64,000 bases of DNA from Chlorokybus atmophyticus (GCA_009103225.1 RHPI01003599.1:18653-82652), one strand, 5' to 3'; positions 1 through 12,816 are shown, counted from the first letter of the stretch. Made by a program: numbers and translations. The notes: generated from the letters alone by a model not told the origin.

Positions 1-96
1 AAGGGGTTGGAGAAGGTCGGCCTTGCTACCAACGTCAAGCTGCCAAGGGCTGAGCATCAAAGGAGGCTGGCTTTTGAGACAGCCCCTTCGAGCTAA
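1..96 (+). CDS. 3' end of an unrecognised protein-coding gene (partial)
   Basis: Frame 1 is open from the first base to a TAA at 94-96 and gives 31 residues ending FETAPSS. The composition (charged, Lys/Arg/Glu-rich with Leu and Val) looks like ordinary protein, but the piece is too short to assign to a family. The upstream exons lie outside the window. No neighbour continues it: the next 2.3 kb has no convincing gene. It could be a chance open stretch; the main argument is that the frame is open exactly to the window edge with protein-like composition. Confidence 0.35.
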   Translation, partial: KGLEKVGLATNVKLPRAEHQRRLAFETAPSS

Positions 97-2454
97 GTAG
101 CGTGTCAATGTTGCTGTGGTGCAGTGAGTGCTGTGAGTGGTTGCGCACTTGCAGAAAGTTGGGGGCTGTCGGGTGGGGCCAAAGGATGTTGTGGGATGTA
201 GGCGCTGTTCAGAAAATTGATGTTGTTGATATTGTATTGCAGTTGGCCAGGGCGTGAGCATTTTTGCGCATAGGTTGGTAGGCATTCGTGTGCTAAGCCG
301 TGGTCAGTTGGTGTAAAAGACAAGTTTACATGTATCACGCCCAGCAGGGTGTTGTAAGATGGTGGAGTAGATGTTGAGGTTTTACGCTGTGCATGGTGTG
401 CCGTGTGAGCTGAACATGCAAGGTGTTTGTGTGACGTGAATATTTTGCCATGCTCGCAATTCATTGGTCGAGAGTGGGATGTAGCAGCATTTGTCAATGA
501 ATGTCATATATCAATTCTTCCGTTTTGGTGAGCCTGTTGCAATTGGGCTGCAATAACCGCAAGCCATCAAGATTATCAGGTAGTCAATGTAGGCCAGGAG
601 GGGTTATATTCTGTACAGGATCTGCAAGACGCCATTGTGTATCCGCAACATCCAGCACCTGCTTCGGCACGGTCAGAGTAGCCACAGTCAATTCACGCCA
701 AGTACAATCTCTGCACATGGTTCACACAGATGGTGGGCATAAGGTATACGTTGATTTGCACAGCATGCTCACACAATAGCGTCTTCAATTTTCTGTACAC
801 GATCTGCACTACAATAGCTAGCAACGATCAGCAAGCGGTAGCACACAGCAAGCAGCAAGAGAGGAGCAGACAAGAAAACTATTGCCAACCCTCGGGGCCC
901 TATACTACAGCTAGTGCTCTATGTGCGTGCAGTGCAAAGGGCAGGCAGCTGCAAGGGCGTTGTGGACCAACCTGTGGACCAGCGAGGGAGAGTAGAAGGT
1001 GGGTTAGTCCGTGGGCTGGAGGAGTAGGAAGACAGCAAGAGCTGAGCTGTGTTGTGCAGTGTAGTGCTGTGCAGAATGCGCAGCCCTCACTCCTTGGCCC
1101 TCCCGCCAACCGTGCAGTCTTGGTGGCGGCTGTGGGGGCTTGGACTTACGTTGGGTCTTGCAGTAACGATGGCTTAAGACCTGCAACTGCTAACTCATAC
1201 CACATGCCATCAATGCTGCAACGGTCATATTCAGACATGCCAAATCACATAGCACATAATTAGACTTGATGTGAGATCCATTCACAGGGCCAAGACCATG
1301 ACTTGCATGTGTAACATATATGCAATGTTATGCATGTGACCCTATTGCATTGTGAACATGACATGCACACACACGCACACTTGCACACGCCAGCAAACAA
1401 CTTCTTACACCACCGGGCTACCTATACAAACTAGGTAGCTACTTTCGCTAAGCCCTTGCCCCGTTAGTCAACATGCATGCGTAGTTACCTGTACACAAGT
1501 AGAGTCCCCACAGTTAGGCACCGGTGTGGCTGTAGTTGTGGCAGCAGCACAAAGCAGACGGACTCCCCCTCCCTCTGCTCCCTCGCTCTCTCTCCACCCG
1601 CCGCCCTGCTTCTCTCTTGGCAGTCTGCGCCCCTGCTGCTGTTGACGCTGCCAGGGTTGCAGTGTCAACGTCAGCAGTACGCAACTGCGTGCAAGGCTGT
1701 CGCGACTTGCCCGCATGGTCGTCAGTGGCTGAATGTCGCATGCTGTGCCAGTGCAGTCGGTTGTGGTTTGGGGCTGGCAGTTAGGTGCTGCGGTGGGGTT
1801 GGGTGGTGGGGTTGGAGCGACATTTGCTTCGCACGGGCAGGCTGCGGTGTACGGGGTGCTCCCTGTACTTGCCATTGCTGTTACCCACTGACAGGCCTCC
1901 CAATTGATAACGTATTAGTAACAAGTTGAGCTAGTGACATGTTCCCGTAATAACCAACTTCACGGGACTTGGAGCCCGGCCTTCCCAATGGGCTACCCAA
2001 ATAGGGAACGGTGTTTGAGTACAAAGAAATGGTGTACGAGGTGCTCTGGCATATAATCAACAATTTTTATATAGCTAACAAGATGAGCATGTGATTCACA
2101 CAAATGGTGGTTAATCTGCGTCACAACCAACAAGACGACACATTGTCTCCCACCTTAGGCACAGGAACGTGTCCCTCAACTCCGTCACAACCTTCGGCAA
2201 CGTTTTACTGCATTACAAGCTCCCTACACACTCCACCCCAACACACACGGACAATCACTCGCGCTGAAGCACGCCAATGCACATGCAGACATCAAAGTAT
2301 GTTGACGACATGTGCAGCACACATTGTGCGTTGATACTTTACACTCACACAACACTGCATGCAATCGCCACCCAGCAATCATGTGCACAAGTGACAATTC
2401 AGCATATGGTGGTGTCCAAGGCAAGAGTTTTTTACCTCTGCCTAGCCTAAAGCC
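97..2454. other. intergenic DNA, no gene recognised
   Basis: Several short open stretches occur on both strands but none shows protein-like composition, splice-linked continuation or a known motif. The segment holds a small inverted repeat at 1418-1441 (8-bp arms GCTACCTA/TAGGTAGC) and CA/TG-rich tracts near 1360-1400. It separates the end of a plus-strand gene from the 3' end of the minus-strand ZC3H3-like gene. Confidence 0.5.
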
Positions 2455-4270
2455 CTAGCTACCAAGCTCCTGTTTGGCGCAGTACTGCGCAAAAGCAGGC
2501 TTCATCAGCCTGCTCTGGTCTATGCTAATCGCTTTCTGCACCGCGAGTGTGGCTGGACTGCCACTGTCAGACAGAGCAGCAGGCTGGGCGACTGTTGTAT
2601 CCAATATGCTACAACCGGGATGGCTAGCTAGAGTGCTAGGAGAATGAAAGCGGCAACCAGCCCGGTTCGAGCAGACTCCGCATGCCTCAAGTGCAGGGCA
2701 TATGTACGTGTGCTTCATGACGCACTGCAGGAATCAAACAACAAGGCACGCAATGCACATTGCGCGTGCACCGTGACATTAGTAAGCAAGACAGCAGCTA
2801 TGCTGGCAACATGCAGACACCGGCAGACACAAGCAGCACCACACATTGACGCATCACACCAGAGTATATTGAGCCAAGATCTGTACCTGATCTCCATCTG
2901 GGCAGTAGCCGCGCAGGAAGCGCTGACAAACCGGTGCCTTTGGGTTGACATTTACATGCCTGTAAGGACACTGCTCGCGTGTGCACACTCCCTGAAGGAA
3001 ATGCGAACAGACAGGCATGCGATGCGGCATGACTTTATGTTGCAGCAGGCAACCTTCACCGGCACAAGTGCCCTTGAGCCATCGCGTACAGACAGCGACC
3101 TGCAACAGAAGAGGTACAGCTCTGTCACTGAAACTTCACTAAAGCAGCAACTGCACATCACCTGCAGCGCGTGCGCGCATATGTGCGTGCGTGCGTGCGT
3201 GCGTGCCTGTGGTGTCGTACCTTGTCTGGGTCGTGAATGTACTTGCAGCTGTCTGGCTTATTGCACTTGCCAAACCGTGTGAAGAACAAGCAGTGCTGCC
3301 GCTTTGTCACTTTGCGCAAGTGCGCATTCAGCAAAGTCTTCCTGACCCACATGGTTGCCGCCTTTGACCTTACACGCTTACGCTGGTTGCCGTTGCCTTG
3401 TTCTGGAGCTTTGCGCTTTCTGCTGGTTATTGATATAGGAACGGGAGCAGCATATGCTGGTTCATATTGACTTGTATTGTCATTGCCTCTGTCGCGCACC
3501 TAACAACAACTCCACTTGAACGTAAAGCTCACGTTGTAACACCAGAAGTTCATGACGCCAAAGCACGCAACATATAGAAACAGGCCCTCATAGCACTTGA
3601 TTCAGTCACTTACCAGCTGCAAACTGTGCCTAAACTTCTTGTGGTACGTGTTCAGCCCAGGTAAAGGCCGATCCCATGTCCAATGCCGTTTGAGCTTGCG
3701 AGCCCTGCGCAAACTGGCGACTCTAAGCTTGCACAACCGCACTTGCAGTGGGGTGCAAGGTTTGAGCGATTGAGCAACTTTGAGCTCGCTGCGAACAAGC
3801 TGCTTTCGTCCCCTCCTTATATAGACCGTGCCAGCACCCTTCCCATCAGAAATTTTCGCAACAGCTGGTTGTTGCTTGACACGCACCAACTTGTGAGCAG
3901 TCTGCACGTAAGAAGCAGTTGACGGGCCGACCAACTGTGCGGGCATCTGTGCACGCGTCTCTTTTGTGCTTTGAGCAGCGGTGGCAGGAGTAGAGTCCAC
4001 ACGAGACCATGTTTTGTTCCTGCGCAATGCACCCTTGGCAAGCTGCCGAGGTTTTGGTGGAGAGAACCTCCCGCGCACTATGCCACTCAACCCAGCGGCA
4101 GGTTGAGCAGGGCTAGATGGCTGACTTCCAAGCGACTTGCGCCGCCACGTGCGAGTGTTGACCTTGCTGTACAAGCCTTGGAGCACTGACTGGGTTGCTG
4201 GCGCGGAGACAATTGTGTCTTGGTGCCGCTGCCATACCCGCGATGCAGACCGTTGTGTGCGAGTTGCCAT
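2455..4270 (-). CDS. ZC3H3-type CCCH zinc-finger protein (nuclear mRNA polyadenylation/export factor)
   Basis: Four exons join in phase: 4270-3614, 3499-3221, 3099-2887 and 2724-2455 (stop TAG), giving about 472 residues. The C-terminal half carries five CCCH fingers in tandem. They start with CLFFTRFGKC...H, continue with VAVCTRWLKGTC...H, CSHFLQGVC...YRH and CQRFLRGYC...KH, and end with CPALEACGVC...FH. This spacing and the VAVCTRW and GYCP signatures are those of the animal ZC3H3 / yeast Yth-like group, known to act in mRNA 3'-end processing and export. The N-terminal half is basic, with RKRK and KRVR clusters that suggest nuclear localisation, and has the low-complexity character usual in this family. 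Every intron is GT-AG. Intron 2 begins next to a TGCG microsatellite (3181-3206). The gene runs in tandem with the parvulin gene on the same strand. Orthology to ZC3H3 is an inference from the finger array. Confidence 0.85.
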
Positions 4271-4453
4271 GCTTGAAACTCAAGCCTTGAGATGTAAACA
4301 CGCACAAAGCTTCTCCTTGTGATTCTCACACTAAACTACCTCTCCCAAGCCCAACCCCTCCCGGTAAACTCTCCTGCTCTCCCTCCCAAAATCTAGCAGC
4401 TAATTGCAGCAACAATAACAGTTGCGCCTTGACTAATCCACAACTCTACAAAC

Positions 4454-5098
4454 TCAACCTGTTCTGCGAATGATGTGCAGACCACTGTCAGTATCTACAA
4501 TGTCGCTGGTCTCACCAACCTGCGCAGCAAGCACATAACGCGGTCACTTACCTGTCAGCCAAAGTTCAGCACGCGTGACTGTGCGCTGACACTACTGCAT
4601 GCAGTACACAGCTGAAAGCAACACTCAGAACAGCACAACCCCAGATGAGCATGGCCTTCATATGCTGCAAACGGGAAGGACAATCTGACACACACACAAC
4701 TTCACAGCAGTAACACGACGCAATACCTGCAGTGCAAACGCCGCCTCCTCAAACGGGCGCTGCATCTGTCCCTTGCCAAAGTAGCCCAAATCCCCTCCCC
4801 GCTTGGCACTGTTGCAGTCACTCTGCGCCTCAGCTACCTGCACGCAAGCTTGCTGTCAACTCAACTAGACAACAAAGAGCATAATATCACGGCAACGAGC
4901 CCCAACATCACCAAGCACCTCTTCAAAAGGAGCGCCATCGTTGACAGCGGCTTGCAAGGCGATGAGCTTCTTCCTGGCGGCCTCCTTGCTTCTCTTCTTG
5001 ATGTCGACGCCGTCAGGGTCTCTCCAGGAAGAAAGGCGGCGGGACTCGTTGTGCTTCACCAAGATGTGACTGGCGCGCACCTTGTCGACGCTAGCCAT
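4454..5098 (-). CDS. Pin1-type parvulin peptidyl-prolyl cis-trans isomerase without WW domain
   Basis: Three exons, 5098-4919, 4837-4727 and 4519-4454 (stop TGA), join in phase to give 118 residues. The start chosen is the ATG of [16 protein letters not shown]; an earlier in-frame ATG at 5173 would add a glycine/arginine-rich leader not seen in the family. Parvulin hallmarks are all visible: RASHILVKH at the start, the basic phosphate-binding loop ([11 protein letters not shown]) that makes Pin1 enzymes select phospho-Ser/Thr-Pro, [29 protein letters not shown], and the C-terminal [17 protein letters not shown]. The length matches plant Pin1-type enzymes, which lack the WW domain found in animals and fungi. 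Expected role: isomerising phosphorylated Ser/Thr-Pro bonds in nuclear and cytosolic signalling proteins. The 5' end faces BBS9 across about 760 bp. Confidence 0.92.
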
Positions 5099-5860
5099 GC
5101 CCTCCCAGCCCCCGGCTCCCGCCTCCTCCCGAAGCCAGCCGCAACCCGGACCCCTCCGTGCTGCCTCACGCACCCCAGACCAAACCCTAACCCCGCTGAG
5201 TCACCCTCCACCTCCAAGCAACGCACAACAAGCAGCAAGCCCGAAACCTGTCTTCTGTGCACTCCCGAAGCTTCCAAAGAACAACCACTATCAGCGATGA
5301 AGGCAACACCGACAGCGACGCCCGCACCACCCCCACCGCCGCCCACAACGCCGGCAACGTCGTCGTCCAAGGGCTGAAGCGTATCAACCCGGTAATGGAT
5401 ATTGTTACTTCCGTAGTCTCGAGTATCGACGGGAAAACCGTTACAAGCTCTCCGACCGGTCAGCCGGTGGAGTGGCGGCTGTTCGGTTCTGCAACAACGC
5501 GTTTCAACCGGTCTGCTCTGCCAGCACTGTCGGTTGGCAACCGGTGTGCCGTGTTCGCATGCAGGGCAGGGCGGGAGCGTCGTCGTCGTCGGTGTTGTCG
5601 TCGTCGTTGGCGTCTTTGTCGGGAGCCTGGGCATGAGGAGAAACAGTACTGCAGCTTAGCTTGACATAAGTATGACATGCAAAGCGCAGTGCTGCATCAC
5701 TGCAAGACAGTGCGGAGACACATGGGGCCGTTGAGCCATGGCTGAGCACGGTGGTGGCCGCCTGTTGCAGCTGCTTTGAACTAACGGGATGCGCAATCTG
5801 AAGGGGCCAACTCCACTGCCTTGATTCATTAGCTTACTGCAGTTCTTTGCTTGTGTCGCC
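5099..5860. promoter_or_regulatory. divergent intergenic region between parvulin (-) and BBS9 (+)
   Basis: The segment separates two head-to-head genes, so it should contain both promoters. It is GC-rich near the parvulin start and contains an imperfect CGT/TCG trinucleotide tract around 5577-5625. An open frame at 5257-5664 (+) ends in an Arg-rich tail translated from that repeat and has no recognisable domain, so I do not call it a gene. Confidence 0.35.
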
Positions 5861-8800
5861 ATGTCGTTGTTCAAGGCTAGAGACTGGTGGACAGCTCGCT
5901 GTGGCGACGGCAGCGAGGAGTTCCACACTGCTGCCCTCTGCGTCGCCAATGTGGACAACGACCCTAGCAATGACGGTAGGGCTTGAATTGATGTGTGCTC
6001 AATCACCTTGTCAACTGTTGATGCTGGACATGCTGCTCGCAAGCTTAACCTATCTGTATGCTGAGCGTTGCGCAATCCGCAGCGAAGATTATTACTGGCA
6101 GCTTGGAGGGCATGCTGAGGGTGTTCAAGCCGCAGCAGCGAGACTTCCGTGTGGAGGATCTGCTGCTGGAGGTTGAGCTGCCGCTGCCCATCTTGCAGCT
6201 GGCTGTAGGGCGCTTCAGTGCGTGAGTGCCGCATGCATTGCCCTTGCTGATATGCTGCTTGACTGCTGAGATGGAGTCACAGAATACGCACAGCATCCAT
6301 AACACAATGCTCTTTGACAAACATGGCATGATGTATGGTTCGTAGGTATAACAAGCATTGTACGAAATATTAGCACAGTTTTGTTGGACAATCTTGAGTG
6401 TTGCACTGCAACCTGCAAGTTGACGTCAGGAACGCACACATAACACATCATCATACCCATGTCAGCTGTGGTTGGCTGATGCACTGCTTTGGCAGCGCTG
6501 CGCCAGGCCAACATGCACTCGCTGTACTCCACCCGAGGCGGCTGGCAGTCTTTGCGCTTGGTGCAGTAGGCAGTGCCGCTTCTTCCGCTGCCGCGGGTCA
6601 GCAGGCAAGCTGCTTGGCGCTAACATTGCTGTACGAGCACCAGCTGGAGCGCACTGCGTGCAACATGACACATGGCCCTTTTGGTGGCGCTCCCGGTACA
6701 TGTGGTTGATACTTGAGCCAGAGATTGCATGTGACAGAAGCCATCCAATGTCGTGCATGCTCACAAAAGACTGATGACACGCTCAGGTGGTGTGGACTAC
6801 ATATGCGTCCAGTCCATGGATGGGCAGCTGATGTTCTTTGAGCATGAAGCTCTGGCGTTCACGCGATTCTTGCCGAGTTTTGTTGTGCCTGGCCCGCTGG
6901 CCTATTGCCAACGGACAGACACCTTCATCACGTTCAATTCCTCGTTCGCAGTGGAGTGCTACAAGTGAGAGATGCTGAGCGCACATCAGCATCAGCGTTC
7001 CATTGGTCATAGGTTTCCCTCATTGGCAGGTATCAAGTGTTGGCTGTCTCTTCTGCAGAGCAAAGAGGGGAGCCTGTCGGACTCAATCAGTCCAAGCGCG
7101 TGCAGGTTCTGGTTGCTAGTGCAGATGCACATGGACACTATCTGCATGATGGCTAATGCGTCGTGATATGACAGTGCGATTGGTCCCTCATCTTGGAGGA
7201 GCCTGCTCTGGACGCAAGGATAGGGCGGGTTTCGTCCGGCCTTTTGGCCAACCAAGTCGACATTGTCGTGTTAAGTACGCGCGCCTCTATGCTGTGGTGG
7301 AAACCATGCCAAGTGTGCTGCTTTCCAGTTGTGTAGATGTGCGTGCTTGAGTTGGCCAGTGCACGCAGACTCGGCTTGTAATCCTGGGTTGGGAGTCTGA
7401 CAGAATTCTTGTTTCAGCTGAGCGCCAAGTTCTGTGCATACAAGAAAATGGTTGCATTCGGTCGCAGAAGCGTCTTGACTACAGTCCTGCGTGCCTCTGT
7501 ACATACCCGCGTGGGGACAATGGTACTGCTTTGCCAATGCCACAATGCCATTGAATATTGCATAGAAGCCTGTTGTGGATTAACTGGCTCTTTGACTCAC
7601 CCTTTTCATCTTTGTTGCGCAGGCATGATGGACAACATTATGGTTGGAGCAGCAACTGGGTCGTTGCTGGTGTACAGAGAGTCTCAGCTTGCTTGGGCTG
7701 CCAAGTATGACGCAGCGCTGGCGGCTCTGGCAGTGTCTTCCTTTGGGTACGTGCTGTGGTGCGGCAGCCTCTCCCAAACTGTTCGTTACAGTCAATGGTT
7801 GTGTACAGAGGCCTTCGTGGGCTAGTTGTCGGCCTCACGGATGATGGACGATTGTCCGTCATGTACATGGGGACGGATCCGGTCTCTCAGGTATGCTTAG
7901 CGCTGCATGCACGTGCTTCTAGTTTTGCTGAGTACTATACTGACAGCATGATCAGCATGATTCAGGCATGTGAGGTGTGCTTGTTGACTCAACAAGCCAT
8001 GTTGAGAGAAACTCACTCACGCAGATCTGGGTCAGCTTTTGTCACAAATGTCTTACAAGAGCTGACACATGTACGCCTAAGTTCAGTCAATTTGCAACAA
8101 TGATACGACACATTCTGTAAAGTCGCCGCATCCAACACTGTTTGGACTGCAACCTGCTGCTAACCAGCAGCTACCATGTTTCTTCCAGGGTGTGAACGCG
8201 CCTGCGCCCACCATGGTGGACAATCTGCGGTATGAAGAGATGGACGCCGAGCATCGCCGTTTGTTGCAGCAGATTAGAGACGTAACTGTCGGTGAGTGAT
8301 TGCAGTACACCATTGCCAGTCACTCTACAGTGCAAATGTTTTGTATTGCTTTGTAGACACATCTAGTGCTGACCTTGCTGCCTGCCGCTTCAGATGGCAA
8401 ACAGGAACCTGCGAATGCGTTGGTCCTGCGTGCTCAAGTCCCAACTAGGCTAGATTCTGGCACAGAGGTGATTATTATGTTGGAGTGACCGCAAGCTGCT
8501 GTACTGAATGCTGCAACGCTTACACTAGTCAGTAACTGCTATCAACTTCTGATTGCAGGATGAGCCACACCATGGCACGACTTCGCAAGCAACAGTTACT
8601 GCTCGCCTGTTTTTGAACTACACCGGCAGGGACACTATCCAAAACATACAAGTTGCTGTCAGCGTGCCGCTGCCGATTGCGTGTGCACAGGAGACATTTA
8701 CCATTGCTTCTCTCGGTACATATTCCTCATCTTGCACAGCAATTGCCCAACATGCCATAAGTTGCATTGCTAAACAAACTGACCCACTTGCCTTTGTAGC

Positions 8801-10391
8801 TGGCGGTCAGCGCACCCCTGCAATAGTTCCCATTGAGCTCAGTTGGGCTTCATCAAGTCAAGGGCTTGCTGCACCATGGTTCACATCAGCACACGTGGCA
8901 GTAACGTATGTCACCAACGACGGAGCCCCGCGCACTGCGAGTTGTGAACTTCACTTACCACTCGCTCTCTTTGCACAGTCTGTACCTCCGGTGAAGAAGG
9001 CAGGCTACAAGGTACACTGCACCTCAAGCAGTAGCATGTTTTGTGTTATAGATGAGCGCTTTGCATGCTTGGCAGGTAATACGAGCTTGACAACATGGCA
9101 TGGTTCTTGCAGATCACACTGGACACAAACCGAGATCCCGTTGACTTGACAGAGTTGTTTGATGACTTTGTGCCGTCCACGAGCGATGGTGGAGGTAGTG
9201 TGTTGTCCCTAAGGTACCGCTCAGGGCATGACTGCACCATACTCGTATCCAAAAGCGCAGGTAAGCAGATTGCTGTGTGACAACAGTATGGTTTGACCAC
9301 CTCAACGAACATTGCCAACTTGCAGGTCGTTATCGGCTGCAGTCCAGCACGTTCGAGGCTCTGTGGCTGCTGTCGCATGAGCTCTGTCATCGATTGACAG
9401 CGCACTACAATGCCATCGAGCAATCAAAAACAAAGAAGCTGCAATCCTTTGCCATCACTTTCGAGGAACCTTTGCCGCTTCAAGATTACTTCGCAGTCGT
9501 GGACGCGCACTTCAACGTGCGAAACTAGGCAGCATGCGTGTTCTCCGTCCATTCTCACGGTGTATCTCACAATCTGTACTGGCAGGCACGCATGGCGATG
9601 GCAACCGCAAGCAAGCTGGTTGATGACAAATCAACACAACTGAGAGCTATTCAGAAGCGGCTGTTAGTGCGATTCCGAGACAAAACTCCTGCCTCATTGA
9701 CACATCTGGACCTGTTGTTCCAGGTACATGGTGATGACAGCAATGCCCGTGATGTTGCTTGTGGTTGTTGATGTGACTGAATGCAGGGCGCATACGAGCA
9801 ACTATCAGAGGCCATAGAGCAGCTGGAGTCCTGTCAGAGAGATACACAACAAGCAGCAGTGCGCTTGGCCGGTGGCACTCGCGTCATGTTGCTGCTTCTG
9901 AGGTGTGTATGTCCTCCATCAAAGAAACGACTATGTATTGCACTTGTACACATAGCAATCAATGCGTGAAGTAAATGTGGCATGCGCAGGTTGAAATGCA
10001 AGCTTAGCGATGCAGAATGCGCAGTGTTGGAAAGCTATTTGCCGCCTGTATTGGACGAAAGCGCTGAGCAGGTGAGAGAGATGCGTGTACTGGACCAACA
10101 ATAACCACAAGTTGTTGGGTACTGCTTACCATGTTGGCAATGGCATTCCAGCTGCAAGATGCACTATACAATGAAGCTGAGAGGTCACACTTGTAACAGG
10201 GCTGGGAGGAGACAACAGAAGCAGCTCTGCAGTATCTGTCGCGGACAGTTTTTGCGAAGCACGCAAAGGAGGGTTTTAGTGTGCAGCTCCAAGAGCCTCT
10301 CCAAGACACGGTCAAGCTAAAAAAGCAGATTACCAATCTGTGCGAGAAGCTAGCATCAGGCGCTTCGCTGATTAAGCAGAGTAAACAATAA
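5861..10391 (+). CDS. BBS9: BBS9/PTHB1, Bardet-Biedl syndrome complex (BBSome) subunit
   Basis: Nineteen exons (5861-5975, 6083-6221, 6496-6695, 6787-6964, 7030-7105, 7175-7274, 7418-7522, 7623-7746, 7809-7890, 8189-8291, 8394-8467, 8559-8715, 8800-9011, 9113-9260, 9326-9516, 9586-9723, 9787-9902, 9990-10071, 10200-10391) join in phase to 843 residues ending in TAA. Animal BBS9 is about 890. The start MSLFKARDWW is the conserved family N-terminus. Other family blocks include KIITGSLEGMLRVF, ERTACNMTHGPFGG, ICVQSMDGQLMFFE, FLPSFVVPGPLAY, LTDDGRLSVMYMGTDP, DKTPASLTHLDLL and the GWEETTEAAL helix near the C-terminus. The protein has an N-terminal beta-propeller, then GAE/platform-like and coiled segments. 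It is a core scaffold of the BBSome, which carries membrane proteins in and out of cilia, so the organism is ciliated at some stage. All introns are GT-AG and short. Confidence 0.95.
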
Positions 10392-11173
10392 TAATGTACT
10401 GCCAACGAGCAAGCTGCTGGCCAAGTTGCAACTGATCAATATTGTCATGGGGTCAGCGATCCTGATGTCCCACAGCTGTTGCTTGCTGTTGTCTGCTGTC
10501 ACACAGCACATCCAGCATGCATATACTCATATGCGTTCTATTCTAATGTGCACGCAAGCGTGGTCAAAGCCCTGCTGATTGTGCCTGTGTTGCACACATC
10601 AGCAGGGCTTTGACCGAAGCCGTGGGCGCATAGATGGTGCGGGTGGATCATGTGCAAGCATGAGCATTCATTGTTGAAAAGTTACATTACTTGCGGCACA
10701 CATCAAGAGTCATCGCTGGTGTCATGCTTGCAACCTGATGACTTGCAGTGCCTGGATGGAGAGTTGCTTGGATGCAAATGACATCAGTTGAAGGGGCCAC
10801 AAGGTGGATCACAATGGAATGCACAAGCCACAAACAGCTGCAATAAGCTGAATCAAATGTATGCAATCCATGTGTAGGGTTTACAGCTCACACAATGCTC
10901 GGGCACCCCCGGACATTTTAGCACGCCCTACACAGCGAAAGAAACAAACAACTGCATCACAATTTGCCATTAGGAGAAAGGACTCCACGCTCCTACTGGA
11001 TGACCACCACAGCCCACATCACACACGCCACAGTGCAGGGCTGTACAAGACAACTAAACTGTCACTTCTTGAGAAGGACTGCCATCAGCTGCCCCAAAAC
11101 ACCAACACACCAAAACTGCTTTATTGCGTGCTATATACACAACCGGCCTCGTCTCCAAGCTACAACGCCTTGG
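10392..11173. other. convergent 3' intergenic region with an 18-bp hairpin
   Basis: Two genes end towards each other here. No coding sequence is recognised. A perfect inverted repeat occupies 10562-10579 and 10598-10615 (arm GGTCAAAGCCCTGCTGAT) with an 18-nt loop. Possible roles are a 3'-UTR structure, a shared transcription end or a small hairpin RNA precursor; the sequence alone does not decide. Confidence 0.5.
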
Positions 11174-12083
11174 TCACCTACTACTACTGCGCTGCAAGGA
11201 GGAGGCAACAAACCCGGGCAGCGACTCGGGGTAGAACAGCTGGCGCACGGCCCAAAGGTCCACAACTCCATTTGAGACCCCCACACACGGCGTGTACTGC
11301 CGCACATTCATCTGCGGCGTCTTCGGCAACAGCTGCTGCAAACCGAGCCGAGACTCGCGCAAGATCCCCGTCGCTGCTGTCATGAGCATCTTGCCTTTGC
11401 CTTTGGAGGATGAAAGCAGCCTCGATGAACTTGATGACTGAGCTGTTGTAATGTTGTTGTGTGCATTCGAGCTCAATGCCGGTGGCCTCTCAATTGATCG
11501 CTGCACTTGTGTGATGGCAGTTGTGTTGTGCTTCGCATCGGATGAGCTGTTGAGGCCCTTCACTCTGTTGTAAAGGTAGCGAGGCAGTCGCATTGACTCT
11601 TTAACAAGACGGTTTGCCCTCGTGCGCGAAACTGGGTTCTTGAATATCCTCATGTTTAGCCTGTACACTCGCCGATATATCCGATGGAAGCCGTATGTCT
11701 GCAAAAGAGGCTCAATCAGTTGGTTATGTACGGCCATCAACCGAAGTCGGAGAATAGGCCGTAAGCATGCACAGAACAGTTTAGACCAGGTTCGATTCAA
11801 GATCTCATCTACTCAGTAAGCCATCTGCCAGCTGGCGCACAACTTAACAATCGCACGTAACAATCCAGAGGGTCAAGTTGAATGTTTCTTAGCAAACAAC
11901 TGTAGCAAACAAGAAGAAAGAAAGCTGGTCATTCTCGCCGTAGCCCTCAACGAGCCAAGCAGTCCAGCGCATGCGCGTAAATGTGCGAACCAATTGACTC
12001 ACCTTTGCGACGCCGAAAACGACAACCTTCTTTGCCAGGCTGAACAGCACCAGCTTCGAGATGATCGCCAACGGCATAGGCAT
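11174..12083 (-). CDS. hypothetical basic protein with amphipathic/hydrophobic N-terminus
   Basis: Two exons are proposed: 12083-12003 (MPMPLAIISKLVLFSLAKK...) and 11803-11174, joined in phase across a 199-bp intron to give about 236 residues. The donor AAG|GTGAGT is strong; the acceptor GATGAG|ATC is weak, so the second exon's start may differ. The first exon reads as a hydrophobic segment with lysines, compatible with a mitochondrial or membrane-targeting leader. The second exon starts with a basic, helical block rich in Arg and Leu (RPILRLRLMAVHNQL, YRRVYRLNMRI, RLVKESMRLPRYLYNRVKG), followed by a Ser/Thr/Asn-rich linker and a short conserved-looking tail (VDLWAVRQLFYPESLPGF). No family recognised. 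It is divergent from the Tim17-family gene. Confidence 0.55.
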
Positions 12084-12816
12084 GATGACGACGATGAAGG
12101 GAAATGCTGAGGTGGTTGTTTACGCTCGATCTCAGATACTACACTATACTGAACTTTTCCTGTTGCAGAGCCAACCAATGCACAAATACAGCAAGCTGCA
12201 GCCTAGGGTTTCGCCTGCTCCATGCTGTTTCGGCTCCCTTCTTCTGGATGCTTCCGCTCGTGCTGTTGCCTCGCGTCAGGTCAACAGTGGCAGAGCGTGG
12301 GCGCCGTCGACAAACACAAGCCCCAGGCAAATTTGTAGTAGTCCTCACAGCCAAGAGTGCAACAGCCGCAAGCACACACGCCGCCAACAACGATGACGGC
12401 GACAACGGCAATGACAAGGACAGCACGGAAGTGAGCATATGACAAGTGACGCGGTACTGAAGTCAGCTCTGTGTTGTGCGGCAACGCACAAGCTCAAGCT
12501 GAAGCGATACTCTACTACTCTGGCACACATATCGAGCGGAGACATATATATCCATAGTCTAATGGTCTAATCTACAGTCTCTGTTTAAGAGTACTGACAG
12601 GGTTTGCAATAAGAATACGTGCAAAGTGTACCTGCAGCGGCGGCGGCGGCGGTGCTCTGTGCGTCGTGTGTGAACGCTAGCGTTTTGGTTGTATGGGTGT
12701 GGGTGCTGCGGGGTTGCTGTTGCTGATAGGCGGAGAGGAGAACGACAGTATCAGCTAGGGTGTGGATTTCTCTCCGAAAAAAAGACAACACCAGCAGCGA
12801 CGAAACGGCAGGCAGT
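12084..12816. promoter_or_regulatory. divergent intergenic region between hypothetical (-) and Tim17-family gene (+)
   Basis: A 730-bp spacer separates two head-to-head gene starts and must hold both promoters. Open frames here on both strands (for example 12104-12442) are threonine/alanine/arginine-rich with no domain. A CGG trinucleotide run lies near 12638-12652. No clear promoter motif could be assigned. Confidence 0.35.

Noticed and set aside
501-1263. Overlapping open frames at 501-779 and 730-1263 as a gene
   Set aside because: Cys/Ser/His-rich chance-like translations, no domain, no clean splice partners.
10861-11385. 174-codon open frame on the plus strand
   Set aside because: It is antisense to the hypothetical minus-strand gene, Thr/Ala/Arg-rich, with no splice support.
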